Shown here: piece after piece, positions 16,920 through 24,943 of the stretch
How positions within the stretch are numbered: position 1 is the first letter of the stretch
How the letters are laid out: each line of letters begins with the position of its first letter
NCBI GenBank assembly: GCA_947474675.1
Contig: CANJKA010000015.1
Coordinates: 1 to 50,167 of the forward strand
Source of the DNA: Flavobacteriales bacterium
Lineage (GTDB): Bacteria; Bacteroidota; Bacteroidia; Flavobacteriales_D; Crocinitomicaceae
Length of the DNA: 50,167 nt
Direction: 5' to 3'
Notes under the pieces: generated by a model
Told to the model about the DNA's origin: nothing
What the model saw: the letters and a program-made list of their open reading frames with translations, nothing else
Databases searched by the model: none
Made by a program: the position numbers and the translations under genes

Positions 16920-17756
16920 TTATTCTAATCTAAAAACAATAACAGCATTACATGGAGCTTTTATTGATTTACCATTCAATTTAGCTGGTGTCCAAGCTGG
17001 CATCATTTTAATAACTCGAATTGCTTCAGCATCACATTCAGAACAACCTTTAACACCTCTCGTTACTTTTATATTTGTAATGTTTCCTTTCAAATCCACA
17101 ACAAAAGAAAGATAACATTTTCCTTGTAACTGTTCTTCAACTGCTGTTTCAGGATAGTTAAGATTTTTACTTAAAAACGCATTGTAACCAGAAAAATTAG
17201 CTTCTTCATCTACGTAAGTAGGAAGTTCTGGCTCTTTTTCAGGCTCAATTTTTACATTTTCAGCATCTGGTTCCTGATGATTAAAGTTTTCTTTTACATC
17301 ATTTGTTGTTGTTGAAATTTTTATTTTGTCATCCACAATTACGATGTCTTCCAACACTTCCTCATCTGTAACAACAGGTGCTATAAAAGCAACCGTTTTT
17401 TCAGTGGGTGGTGGTGGTTCTTCAATCGGTGGTGGAATTTCTTTTTCCGGTGGCGCTGCTGGAATGTCAAATTGAGACATGTCAATTGGTGGAGGTACAA
17501 CTACAACCTCTGGAAGAGATTTGATGTATTTATACGTTCCATAAGAACCACCAATTAAAATACACAATCCAAGTATGATAAAAACTATTTTTTTATCATA
17601 ATCTTTTCTAATTGCATACGCACCGTATTCTTTGTTTCTGGATTCAAAAACAATGTCATTTCTAGTAGAAGAGGTAACTTGTTGCCAATTACGAGCTGAA
17701 AAATAGTCGTAAAGCGATACCAATACTATTAAAAATATTACGCTTAGTGTAACCAT
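16920..17756 (-). CDS. tonB: TonB energy transducer
   Basis: A 278-residue TonB-family protein that passes proton-motive energy from ExbBD to outer-membrane transporters. It has an N-terminal hydrophobic segment (~2-17), a cytoplasmic SRNKEYGAYAIR block (~39-50) typical of Bacteroidetes TonBs, a second membrane helix (~56-75), a proline-rich periplasmic linker (~85-120: VPPP, APPEKEIPPP, EEPPPP), an acidic stretch, and the TonB_C domain (~185-278; NYPETAVEEQLQGKCYL, C238 and C241 in GVKGCSECDAEAIR, MPAWTPAKLNGK). It starts two bases after the upstream exbD and is last before a strong terminator. Confidence 0.92.
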   Translation of the reverse strand: MVTLSVIFLIVLVSLYDYFSARNWQQVTSSTRNDIVFESRNKEYGAYAIRKDYDKKIVFIILGLCILIGGSYGTYKYIKSLPEVVVVPPPIDMSQFDIPAAPPEKEIPPPIEEPPPPTEKTVAFIAPVVTDEEVLEDIVIVDDKIKISTTTNDVKENFNHQEPDAENVKIEPEKEPELPTYVDEEANFSGYNAFLSKNLNYPETAVEEQLQGKCYLSFVVDLKGNITNIKVTRGVKGCSECDAEAIRVIKMMPAWTPAKLNGKSIKAPCNAVIVFRLE

Positions 17757-17758
17757 AA

Positions 17759-18388
17759 TTATTTAGTTTTAGCTTTTATCAATTCATACTCACTTGCCAT
17801 CAAATCTACTGGAGCCATCATTCCAACTTGAGCAATTCTCAATTCATCAATAACGTCAATAAAGTTTTTACAAATTGCTTTGTCGTCTGTTTTTATAAGA
17901 ACTTTTAAAGCTTTTGTATTTTCTTTTGCTTTTTTGATTAAATCTGATCTCTCTTGTTCGTTAATTATACCTTTTGCAAATTGAGCATCGTATTTTTTAA
18001 CGTTTATTAGAACATAGTTATTTAAATCTGAAAGCAATTTTCTTAATCCTGTAGAACCAAAATTAGTTTCAGAAAGCACAGTCGCTTTAGGATCTCCCTT
18101 TGGATAATATTGACCTTGATAATAAAAAATTCTGTTTTCACTTAATAAAAAAGTAATTGCATTATTAATTTTTGGTCCTTCTTCAACAACTTGATCAGGC
18201 TTTGGTTTTGCTGGATATACTAAACTCATCACCTTCGGTTTACTAAAAGTAGACGTCATGACAAAGAAAGTCAACAATAAAAAAGCTAAATCAACAAGTG
18301 GAGTCATATCAACTCGTGTAGAACCTTTCTTCGCGCGTTTTTTTCCTCCTTTTTCGTGGCCTCCGCCACCTTCTCCCATGTCTGCCAT
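17759..18388 (-). CDS. exbD: ExbD/TolR-type biopolymer transport protein (second copy)
   Basis: 209 residues. It has a Gly/Lys-rich cytoplasmic start (MADMGEGGGGHEKGG), one membrane helix (~31-48) with the conserved proton-path aspartate D33 in DMTPLVDLAFLLLTFF, and a long periplasmic domain. It is longer than E. coli ExbD (141), as is usual for Bacteroidetes versions. It lies 9 bases after the first exbD and 2 before tonB. Two different ExbD proteins in one operon probably form a mixed ExbD pair within the ExbB ring. Confidence 0.92.
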   Translation of the reverse strand: MADMGEGGGGHEKGGKKRAKKGSTRVDMTPLVDLAFLLLTFFVMTSTFSKPKVMSLVYPAKPKPDQVVEEGPKINNAITFLLSENRIFYYQGQYYPKGDPKATVLSETNFGSTGLRKLLSDLNNYVLINVKKYDAQFAKGIINEQERSDLIKKAKENTKALKVLIKTDDKAICKNFIDVIDELRIAQVGMMAPVDLMASEYELIKAKTK

Positions 18389-18397
18389 AGTACTATC

Positions 18398-19063
18398 TTA
18401 TTTTTCTTTTCCCGCTTCCAAAGAAGTGACAAAGTTCAAGTTATTTAAATCTAAATCTCTAAATGTTTCAATCACATTTTTCACATGTGTGTATAGAGCT
18501 TTACCGTCTGCTTTTAAAATGAATTTAGGTTTAAACTCATTCATTTCAACATCAGGATTGTCTGCAGCAGCTTCTTCGTATTTAATTGCTCCAGCAGAAG
18601 TACCTTCTATATTACCATAATTCACCCAATCTCTTAACTGGTTGTTGGTAGAATCATTAGGGACAGAAAATGTTGTTTTCTTTCTTTCTTCAACATCTAA
18701 ATCCAAATATGCAGGTAACTGTTGTACTGAACAACCAAAACTAGAAAGCGTACTAAATTTTTTGTATTGTTCTGGCGAAAAAGCAACTTTGTACTTTGCC
18801 GACATACTTTTTAATACTCTAATTCTTGCATCTTCACCGGCTGTAAATCCGTAAAAAACCCTTCCACCTTTATCTATGGTAATTAATACCACATTTTTTG
18901 GTGTTTCTAAGTCAGCAATACTCGAAGGAGTATCAATAACAACAGGTTCTTCTGAACGGAAATTAGCTGTAAGCATAAAGAAAGTTACCAACAAGAATGC
19001 TAAATCTACCATTGGTGTCATATCAATAGTAGGAGATCCTTTGGGTCCTTTTATTTGAGCCAT
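18398..19063 (-). CDS. exbD: ExbD/TolR-type biopolymer transport protein (first copy)
   Basis: 221 residues. A short N-terminus (MAQIKGPKGSPTIDMTP) leads into one membrane helix (~18-34, MVDLAFLLVTFFMLTANF) with the conserved aspartate D20. The rest is a periplasmic domain containing a tyrosine- and serine-rich insertion relative to short ExbDs. It lies 50 bases after exbB. It is diverged from the second copy except around the membrane helix and the C-terminal 'KADGKALYTHVKNVIE' block, so the copies are old and likely non-redundant. Confidence 0.92.
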   Translation of the reverse strand: MAQIKGPKGSPTIDMTPMVDLAFLLVTFFMLTANFRSEEPVVIDTPSSIADLETPKNVVLITIDKGGRVFYGFTAGEDARIRVLKSMSAKYKVAFSPEQYKKFSTLSSFGCSVQQLPAYLDLDVEERKKTTFSVPNDSTNNQLRDWVNYGNIEGTSAGAIKYEEAAADNPDVEMNEFKPKFILKADGKALYTHVKNVIETFRDLDLNNLNFVTSLEAGKEK

Positions 19064-19113
19064 TTCGTTCTTATATAATATTTATACTAGCTTTTTAAAA
19101 TAAAAGCGATGTC

Positions 19114-19941
19114 TTATTTTGTAGAAGCAGTAAAGTCTTGTACGATTGTAAAAGATGCTTCATCCATACTGTGCGTTAATTGATCAACTTTAGTAGAGAA
19201 TAAGTTGAAGAAAATAATTGCGATAGTAGATGCGAAGATACCTAATGCTGTATTAATAAGTGCTTCAGAAATACCAGTTGCTAACTTAGCTGTATCTGGA
19301 GTTCCAGCAGACATCGCAGCAAATGATTTAATCATCCCCATTACCGTTCCAATCAATCCAATCAATGTTGCGATAGATGCACAAGTAGAAAGAATTACTA
19401 AGTTTTTAGATAACATTGGCAACTCTAAAGCTGTTGCTTCTTCTAATTCTTTTTTAAGTGTCTCGATTTTTTGCTCTTTGTTCATTTCTGAATCATTTTG
19501 CATGTGCTCGTATTTTGTCAAACCAGCTAAAACTACATTTGCCAATGAACCTCTTTGAGTATCACACTCTTCTTTTGCAGTAGAAATTTCTTTACTTCCC
19601 AAAAGATCTTTGATTTTAACAACAAATTTGTTGATATTTCCTTTACCTTTTGCTTTTGCTAAACTTACGAAACGCTCAACAGTAAAGATAATTACGATAA
19701 AGTTAACAGCTAATAAGAAAGGAACGATAATACCTCCTTTATAAACGATAGCTAAAAAATTACCTTCTAAAGGTTCTCCTGTGTTATCACTTTGTCCATC
19801 TAGACCACTATCTTTAACGAAGTTGCTTTCATCTCCAAAGATGTATTTATAAACAACAAAACCAATTACCAAAGCAATAGCGATAGCGATTGATGAAACT
19901 AATGAAGAAAAACCTCCTGATGATTTTTGATTTGTACTCAT
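19114..19941 (-). CDS. exbB: ExbB/TolQ/MotA-family proton channel protein
   Basis: 275 residues. It forms the proton channel that powers TonB. Hydrophobic segments lie at ~10-31 (an extra N-terminal helix compared with E. coli ExbB), ~69-93 (FLLAVNFIVIIFTVERFV), ~180-210 (NLVILSTCASIATLIGLIGTV) and ~230-255 (INTALGIFASTIAIIFFNLF). The last two contain the MotA/ExbB core motif GLxGTVxGM and the GI…EALxxTAxGxxAA-like helix. It is the first gene of the exbB-exbD-exbD-tonB unit and is preceded by a long non-coding leader. Confidence 0.93.
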   Translation of the reverse strand: MSTNQKSSGGFSSLVSSIAIAIALVIGFVVYKYIFGDESNFVKDSGLDGQSDNTGEPLEGNFLAIVYKGGIIVPFLLAVNFIVIIFTVERFVSLAKAKGKGNINKFVVKIKDLLGSKEISTAKEECDTQRGSLANVVLAGLTKYEHMQNDSEMNKEQKIETLKKELEEATALELPMLSKNLVILSTCASIATLIGLIGTVMGMIKSFAAMSAGTPDTAKLATGISEALINTALGIFASTIAIIFFNLFSTKVDQLTHSMDEASFTIVQDFTASTK

Positions 19942-20422
19942 AATTTGAATTTTTATTTTTAAAGTAAAAGTTTATCCGACAAACTTAATAAAAAGGTTTT
20001 AAATAACCTTAAAATATTTTTTTAAATTCATCATTATTGATTAAACGGTAGATAATTTTATTTATTCTGTTTTCAATGTTAAATTCATGTGAATTTTCTG
20101 TTATATATGTATTAAATCAATCTGTTTTGATAAGAAAATGAGCTAAAGCAGATTGATCATTTTAGCAATTATTATTCTACTTTATATTGAGGAAAGGAAA
20201 ATGAATTATTTTAGTTATGCAGAGTGAATATATAAATACAGGCCATATTTACACTTGAGAAGTTCTCCTAATAAATAGTGAATGTTAATGTTTAATCGAA
20301 GTTTTCGGTTAGGTTTTTGGACGTAAATCGCAATATAATAGGTAGGACATCAATAAATCTTGTAGCTTATTTCAAAATAGATTGAAAACTGATTGAATGT
20401 CAAATGAATTTATATTTTACAA
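19942..20422. promoter_or_regulatory. Leader/promoter region of the exbB operon
   Basis: A 481-base spacer between exbB (minus) and the end of the merR-type gene (minus). No gene is seen. Near exbB there is AAGGTT/AACCTT around TTTAAA (~19996-20013). Further up, ATCAATCTGTTTT (20116-20128) and AAAGCAGATTGAT (20145-20157) form an inverted repeat. Either could be an operator or an RNA stem. I found no clear Fur-type box. Confidence 0.35.
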
Positions 20423-20794
20423 TCAGATTCGTAATTTGGTTAGTTTACTTTTAACGTTTTCTAATGTTTTAATTAAGTTTTCACAGTCAATTGATTGCTC
20501 TTTTTCATCTGTAATTGGGGGAACAGAAATTTCTTCAATATTTATTTTATTTTTCAAAGCATTTTTCGCACCGTCTAAAGTAAATCCCTGCTCTTTCACT
20601 AAATGATAAATCTTGTTAAAATTTATTATATCTTTTGGAGTGAATAATCTGTTCCCTTTTTTGTTTTTTTTAGGTTGGATTATAGTAAATTCTTTTTCCC
20701 AAAACCTTATTAAAGAAGGGTTTACATTAAACATGACAGATACTTCACCAATGGTGTAGTAAAGTTTTTTTAATTGATTTTCAGAAATTTCCAT
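20423..20794 (-). CDS. MerR-family transcriptional regulator
   Basis: 123 residues. The N-terminal winged helix-turn-helix shows the MerR pattern: YTIGEVSVMFNVNPSLIRFWEKEF (~13-36), then GNRLFTPKDIINFNKIYHLV, and GFTLDGAKNALKNK. The C-terminal part is short and predicted coiled-coil, without the cysteines of metal sensors. The 51-base gap to the divergent NlpC/P60 gene implies shared promoter DNA, so autoregulation together with that gene is possible but unproven. Confidence 0.88.
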   Translation of the reverse strand: MEISENQLKKLYYTIGEVSVMFNVNPSLIRFWEKEFTIIQPKKNKKGNRLFTPKDIINFNKIYHLVKEQGFTLDGAKNALKNKINIEEISVPPITDEKEQSIDCENLIKTLENVKSKLTKLRI

Positions 20795-20829
20795 TATTCA
20801 CAAAATAGTTAATATCCCGAAAATAGTTA

Positions 20830-20837
20830 TAATTTTG
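20830..20837 (+). promoter_or_regulatory. Candidate -7 box for the NlpC/P60 gene
   Basis: TAATTTTG matches the Bacteroidetes -7 consensus TAnnTTTG and lies nine bases before the ATG at 20846. No good TTTG -33 element is visible at the expected spacing, so the assignment is tentative. Confidence 0.35.
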
Positions 20838-20845
20838 TAATCACA

Positions 20846-21454
20846 ATGCAAAGATTTAATTTCAATATAATATTTTTTATCGCTTTTTTCTGTTTGAACT
20901 CATTTTCAAGCTGGTCTCAAACGCAACAAGAATTAGATTCTCTAGAAGAATTAGAAGAGTTTATTGAGATGTTCACTTTTGGGGATTCAATTTTTTCAAC
21001 TAATAGTAAGCAGGTTGATGATATTGTTGATTATGCGAAAAATTTTATTGGTGTACCTTATCATTATGGTGGAACAACTCCTGCTGGTTTTGATTGCTCT
21101 GGTTTTATTAATTATGTAATGGGAAATTTTGGGATTTCTTTGACTCGTACAAGTTATGGTTTGGCTGAATTTGGTGAACCTGTCATGTTATCTGAAATTA
21201 GAGCGGGTGATTTAATGTTTTTTAAAGGTAGAAATGTTAACTCAACCGGTGTAGGTCATGTTGCTCTTTGTATTGAATCATCTGAAAATGGGATTAAATT
21301 TATTCATGCTTCCACTTCTAGAGGTGTTGTTATTGATTATTTTAATTCAAGTAAATACTATATTCCTCGTTATTTAAAGGCAAAAAGATTAGATTTTGGT
21401 GTAGAAGAAATCGAAGATTTAATGATCGATGATTCGATGATTGAGGAGGAATGA
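20846..21454 (+). CDS. NlpC/P60 family peptidoglycan hydrolase
   Basis: 202 residues with a signal peptide (up to ~SSWSQ) and an NlpC/P60 cysteine-peptidase domain (~55-178). The expected catalytic residues are present: C84 in FDCSGFINYV, H138 in GVGHVALC and H154 in FIHAST. Enzymes of this family cut peptide stems in the cell wall. A glutamate-rich linker precedes the domain, and an acidic tail (EEIEDLMIDDSMIEEE) follows it. It is convergent with the MFS gene, with only eight bases between their stop codons. Confidence 0.92.
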   Translation: MQRFNFNIIFFIAFFCLNSFSSWSQTQQELDSLEELEEFIEMFTFGDSIFSTNSKQVDDIVDYAKNFIGVPYHYGGTTPAGFDCSGFINYVMGNFGISLTRTSYGLAEFGEPVMLSEIRAGDLMFFKGRNVNSTGVGHVALCIESSENGIKFIHASTSRGVVIDYFNSSKYYIPRYLKAKRLDFGVEEIEDLMIDDSMIEEE

Positions 21455-21462
21455 AATAAATT

Positions 21463-22626
21463 TTAAGTAAGAGATTTTCTATATTTTATATGCCAAAGTA
21501 AATAAATTAGTGCTAAAGTAGCAAAGATTGCTCCTAGTGAAAAAACACCCAATATAGAATCTAATTGCCCATTGTAAGTGTACAAAGTTGATGCAGCACC
21601 AAACATAATCCCTAATTCTAATGCAATAAACATCGTTCCAGTTCCAACTCCTCTTCTTTGAGGGTGTGAAAGGTCTGCTGTCCAGCTAAAAATAGTAGGA
21701 CTTGACATACCGGTTGCAATTCCAAATATTACAGAAGCGAACGTATAGGAAATAATATTGTTAGATGATCCAATTAATAACATGCTAATTATTAGAAAAA
21801 ACATTCCGATAGCCAATGTTTGACGTCGACCAATTTTGTCAGATATGCCACTGAAAAATAATCGAACCATAATTGTCGTTACAACATAAAAGATAAAAAA
21901 CCACCCCTTATTTTCAATGGCTAATAATTTTGAAATGTCAGGTGTTAACACAAATGCAATTCCAGAACAAGTGGCTGATAGAAACATAACAATGGACACA
22001 GGAATGACACTCGGCTCAAAAACGTCTGTCATTTTAATCGTTAAATGATTGTGAGAAAATTTTTGTTTTTCTTGCAACGTTTCTTTGATGTTTATTAAAA
22101 GTAAACCTGATAATAAAGCGACACTTGCAGCAATGAAAAATAGATTAGTCAAACCAAATTGATTGCAAATTATTGAGCCAAAACCTTGCCCCGTACCAAT
22201 TCCTAGTGAAATTGCCACTCCCCAGATCCCCATTCCTTTTCCTCTTTGTTCAGGTTTTAAAATGTCAGTTATTAAGGCAGTAGCTCCTGTAGGGAAAAAG
22301 CCAGCACTAAATCCATGCGTAAATCGTAAAATTAAAAAGAAAAAAACTGAAGAAACAGACAATGGATAAAGTAAACTGACCATAACAGAAAATAACATTC
22401 CAATTATCATTACTTTTTTTCGACCAATTGTATCTGAAAGTTTACCTGAAAAAGGTCTTGAAATTGCAGCAGAAAGGGAGAATAAAAAAATGATTAATCC
22501 TTTGTGTTCAGCTCCTCTTAATAAAGTTATAAATCCATTCAATTCAGGGATTATCAAATTGAAACTTGTCATGAAAAGAAACATTGACAAGCATAATATC
22601 CAAAAATTCTTTCCGTAACTGTACAT
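21463..22626 (-). CDS. MFS transporter
   Basis: 387 residues with about 12 membrane helices. The MFS motif A loop occurs in both halves: GKLSDTIGRKKVMIIGM (~58-74) and SGISDKIGRRQTLAIGM (~258-274). The pattern SPTIFSWTADLSHPQRRGVG is typical of drug/metabolite efflux or sugar-efflux type MFS members. The substrate cannot be deduced. It is convergent with the NlpC/P60 gene and stands alone. Confidence 0.9.
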   Translation of the reverse strand: MYSYGKNFWILCLSMFLFMTSFNLIIPELNGFITLLRGAEHKGLIIFLFSLSAAISRPFSGKLSDTIGRKKVMIIGMLFSVMVSLLYPLSVSSVFFFLILRFTHGFSAGFFPTGATALITDILKPEQRGKGMGIWGVAISLGIGTGQGFGSIICNQFGLTNLFFIAASVALLSGLLLINIKETLQEKQKFSHNHLTIKMTDVFEPSVIPVSIVMFLSATCSGIAFVLTPDISKLLAIENKGWFFIFYVVTTIMVRLFFSGISDKIGRRQTLAIGMFFLIISMLLIGSSNNIISYTFASVIFGIATGMSSPTIFSWTADLSHPQRRGVGTGTMFIALELGIMFGAASTLYTYNGQLDSILGVFSLGAIFATLALIYLLWHIKYRKSLT

Positions 22627-22665
22627 AAGTGATGTAAAATTAGCTCTATTTTATTGATTAAGGTG

Positions 22666-23130
22666 AATAATTATCTGATTTCTGGTTAAAATTATTTTGA
22701 GGTGCTGTTGTATTTTTTAGAATTTTTATTGAGTTGATAAAATCTGAATTCCGAAGCAAAATCCCACGCCTAAGAAATTCAATTGGGCCCCATAGATTAA
22801 AAAAAGTGAAAGAATTTCGTTCCCAAGTATCTTGGGGATGAAATTTCACTTTTTAAATCGTAAAGGGTAATTTAATTTGTTAGGTGCTAGACCTTTTTGC
22901 TTACTTTTTGGGGCAACTTAGCGAAGCGATCTCATGAGCGTTTGCGAATAATGCCAAAAAGTAAAAATTGATAATGGACAGACTATCTTTCTTTTTAAAT
23001 TAGTCATTTCATCCCGAAGTGTAGATCGTAAAATTATTCTTTTGATACGTATAAATAATTGACAGGTGATTAAAATAATTTTGATAAAATAGTATTCCAG
23101 CACCTTAATATTAAATAATTATCTGATTTC
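22666..23130. mobile_element. Repeat element B flanked by 17-bp direct repeats
   Basis: AATAATTATCTGATTTC occurs at 22666-22682 and again at 23114-23130, enclosing 431 bases. Just inside are inverted ends, ATTATTTTGAGGTGCTG (left, ~22691-22707) and CAGCACCTTAATATT (right, ~23098-23112), of the same 'AGGTGCTG' type as elements A and C. The interior differs: a long hairpin at 22798-22857, and TTTTTGCTTACTTTTTGG (22894-22911) opposite CCAAAAAGTAAAAA (22953-22966). No credible gene is inside. The flanks look like a target duplication or a recombination scar. Confidence 0.55.
22798..22857. repeat. Long hairpin inside element B
   Basis: Arms of about 28 bases (TTAAAAAAAGTGAAAG… and …GAAATTTCACTTTTTAAA) surround a 3-base loop between TTCCCAAG and CTTGGGG. 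Pairing is imperfect at a few positions. It would form a stable RNA or cruciform stem. Confidence 0.6.
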
Positions 23131-23194
23131 AAGATAATGTTATGAATTTGATAAAACATTCGTTTATTTGTAAAAATATTTTATAAAAGAAAGT

Positions 23195-23725
23195 ATGATT
23201 AAAGAAGCAACATTAGGTGCCGGCTGTTTTTGGTGTATTGAAGCATGTTACAAAGACGTGAAAGGTGTTATTTCGGTTTTTCCTGGTTATTCGGGAGGAG
23301 ATTCTGAAACGACAACTTATAAAGAAGTTTGTACTGGTGAAACGGGGCATGCTGAAATTGCAAGAATTACATTCGATGACGAGATAATTTCTTTCGAACA
23401 GTTATTAGAAGTTTTTTGGTTTGTTCATGATCCGACTCAATTGAATAAACAAGGGGGAGATATCGGAACTCAATATCGTTCAGTTATTTTTTATCATGAT
23501 AAAGATCAAAGGGACGTTGCAGAAAGCTACAAATTGAAGTTAACAAACGAAAAAGTTTGGGAAAATCCTGTCGTGACTGAAATTTCACCTTTAATAAATT
23601 ACATTCCAGCTGAGGATTATCACAATGACTATTTTAAATTAAATCCTGAAAACCCCTATTGTGCTTCAGTTGTTCGCCCAAAAGTTGATAAATTTAGAAA
23701 AGTATTTGCCGACAAATTAAAATAA
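23195..23725 (+). CDS. msrA: Peptide-methionine (S)-S-oxide reductase MsrA
   Basis: 176 residues; repairs oxidised methionine (S-sulfoxide). The catalytic motif GCFWC lies at residues 10-14 (C11 the nucleophile), followed by EACYKDVKGV and the GYSGG, GHAE and FWFVHDPTQLNKQGGDIGTQYRS blocks of the family. Length is normal for a single-domain MsrA; no MsrB domain is fused. No signal peptide, so it is cytoplasmic. It lies between two repeat elements and has no operon partner. Confidence 0.95.
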   Translation: MIKEATLGAGCFWCIEACYKDVKGVISVFPGYSGGDSETTTYKEVCTGETGHAEIARITFDDEIISFEQLLEVFWFVHDPTQLNKQGGDIGTQYRSVIFYHDKDQRDVAESYKLKLTNEKVWENPVVTEISPLINYIPAEDYHNDYFKLNPENPYCASVVRPKVDKFRKVFADKLK

Positions 23726-23763
23726 TAAATTTGAATAGTTATTATAAAAAAAGCCGGAATAAA

Positions 23764-24180
23764 ATTATTTTGAGGTGCTGGAATGTATAAAACGATTTTT
23801 ATTAATTTAGTCATGATAGTAAAGAATTATCGTTTCATGATATTTTTACTCTAATAACATAAAGCCGAAAGGGTCGCTTATATTAACGATGGGCAAAGTC
23901 CATCGAAAGAAGAAATTAACTAACATTAATAAAGCCGAAAAGGTGTAATATAAGTATGGAGCAATTATTCTTAAAAAAATTAGGATGATCATAAGGCTTT
24001 TTGAAAAAACACGAAGAAGAATAAAATAAAAGATATGTTTGGGGTTAATATCGTTATGAATATCACGCCCTTTCAAAGCTTTTAGTTGTGTAGGTCTTGT
24101 GATTCATAGGGCTTTGCCCAATGTTTATATATTACGCCCTTTCAGGGCTATGAAGTATAGTAAACATGATTGAATTTAAA
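23764..24180. mobile_element. Foldback (MITE-like) element C, right end lost
   Basis: The left end (from 23764, ATTATTTTGAGGTGCTGGAA) matches elements A and B. Internal blocks match element A closely: TTAACGATGGGCAAAGTCCATCG (split across ~23884-23906), AATAAAGCCGAAA, GGGCTTTGCCCAATG (~24109-24123) and TATTACGCCCTTTCAGGGCT (~24130-24149). These are mutually inverted, so the element folds back on itself. After GTAAACATGATT (~24158-24172) it diverges from A and the expected right terminal repeat is absent. It is non-coding; frames crossing it look like chance. Confidence 0.65.
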
Positions 24181-24350
24181 AATTAACAATATAAGGTTAT
24201 ATATGAAAAAGTAAGTAAGCTATGTTTGTTACTGATTTACAAGTCATTAACTTATTTTGTAAAGCAACTTATATTTCCTTATAATCCCTTCACATCATTA
24301 TCATTCGTTCTTCGAAAGTATACTTTCTCTTATGGTTCAAAAAAAATGAA

Positions 24351-24373
24351 AGGCTGTCCTTTTGAGACAGCCT
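24351..24373 (-). terminator. Terminator of the CpxP/Spy-like gene
   Basis: AGGCTGTC and GACAGCCT form an 8-bp stem with a 7-base loop, 34 bases beyond the minus-strand stop. On that strand it is followed by TTTCATTTTTTTT. Confidence 0.8.
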
Positions 24374-24406
24374 CCTTTAAATTAAATATAATTTGGAGTG
24401 AGAATT

Positions 24407-24796
24407 TTATTTCTCAACAGCTTTAACTTTAGGCTCTTCTTTTTTGATGTAATCACTATGAACTTCTTTAGAATCCATTTCAAGGTATTTTTTGAATTGC
24501 TGTTCAGTTAAAATAGTTTTCATTTGTTCTCTTTTCGCATTATTATTCCCTTGTAATGCTGCTTTCTTTTGATCTTGAGTTAAAGAAGTATTGGATAAAA
24601 TTGCATTGTTTTTTTGTTCAATTCCTTGGCTTAAATGTAAAACTTTTTCTTTTTGTTCTGGAGTTAAAGCTAAGTCTTTTGCTAAATGTTCAGTCTGCAT
24701 TTCAGCACCTTCTTTTACTTTCGTACCTTCTTGAGCAAAACTTGTTGCTCCAATTAACAATCCTAATGTAAATAATCCTGCTTTTAAAGTATTCAT
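24407..24796 (-). CDS. Small periplasmic protein, CpxP/Spy-like helical repeat
   Basis: 129 residues with a signal peptide (MNTLKAGLFTLGLLIGATSFA). The mature part is helical and charged, with LTPEQKEKVLHLSQGI and LTQDQKKAALQGNNNAKREQMKTILTEQQFKKY, the LTxxQ spacing typical of Spy/CpxP-type chaperones and related Bacteroidetes proteins. A short 'KEEPKVKAVEK' tail ends it. A role in periplasmic protein protection or metal/stress response is inferred from the fold pattern only. It has its own terminator and stands alone. Confidence 0.75.
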   Translation of the reverse strand: MNTLKAGLFTLGLLIGATSFAQEGTKVKEGAEMQTEHLAKDLALTPEQKEKVLHLSQGIEQKNNAILSNTSLTQDQKKAALQGNNNAKREQMKTILTEQQFKKYLEMDSKEVHSDYIKKEEPKVKAVEK

Positions 24797-24943
24797 TTTT
24801 GTAGTTTTTAATTATTAATAGTTCACGTTAGACAAATATTGTACCAACCGATTGTATGTATAGACGTAAAAATATGAAAAAGTTTGCATTTTTTTATTAA
24901 ATTTAAGTTTTTATTTGAAATATTCTTTCTTGTTTAATTATCT

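Noticed and set aside
18258..18620. 120-codon plus-strand frame across the two exbD genes
   Set aside because: Spans the junction of two real minus-strand genes; low-complexity antisense product.
22918..23103. 61-codon minus-strand frame in element B
   Set aside because: Arises from the repeat interior; no start context and no family.
23846..24076. 76-codon minus-strand frame in element C
   Set aside because: Lies within the foldback repeat; amino-acid pattern follows the inverted repeats rather than a protein family.
24226..24426. 66-codon plus-strand frame after element C
   Set aside because: Overlaps the terminator and 3' end of the CpxP/Spy-like gene; no protein-like features.
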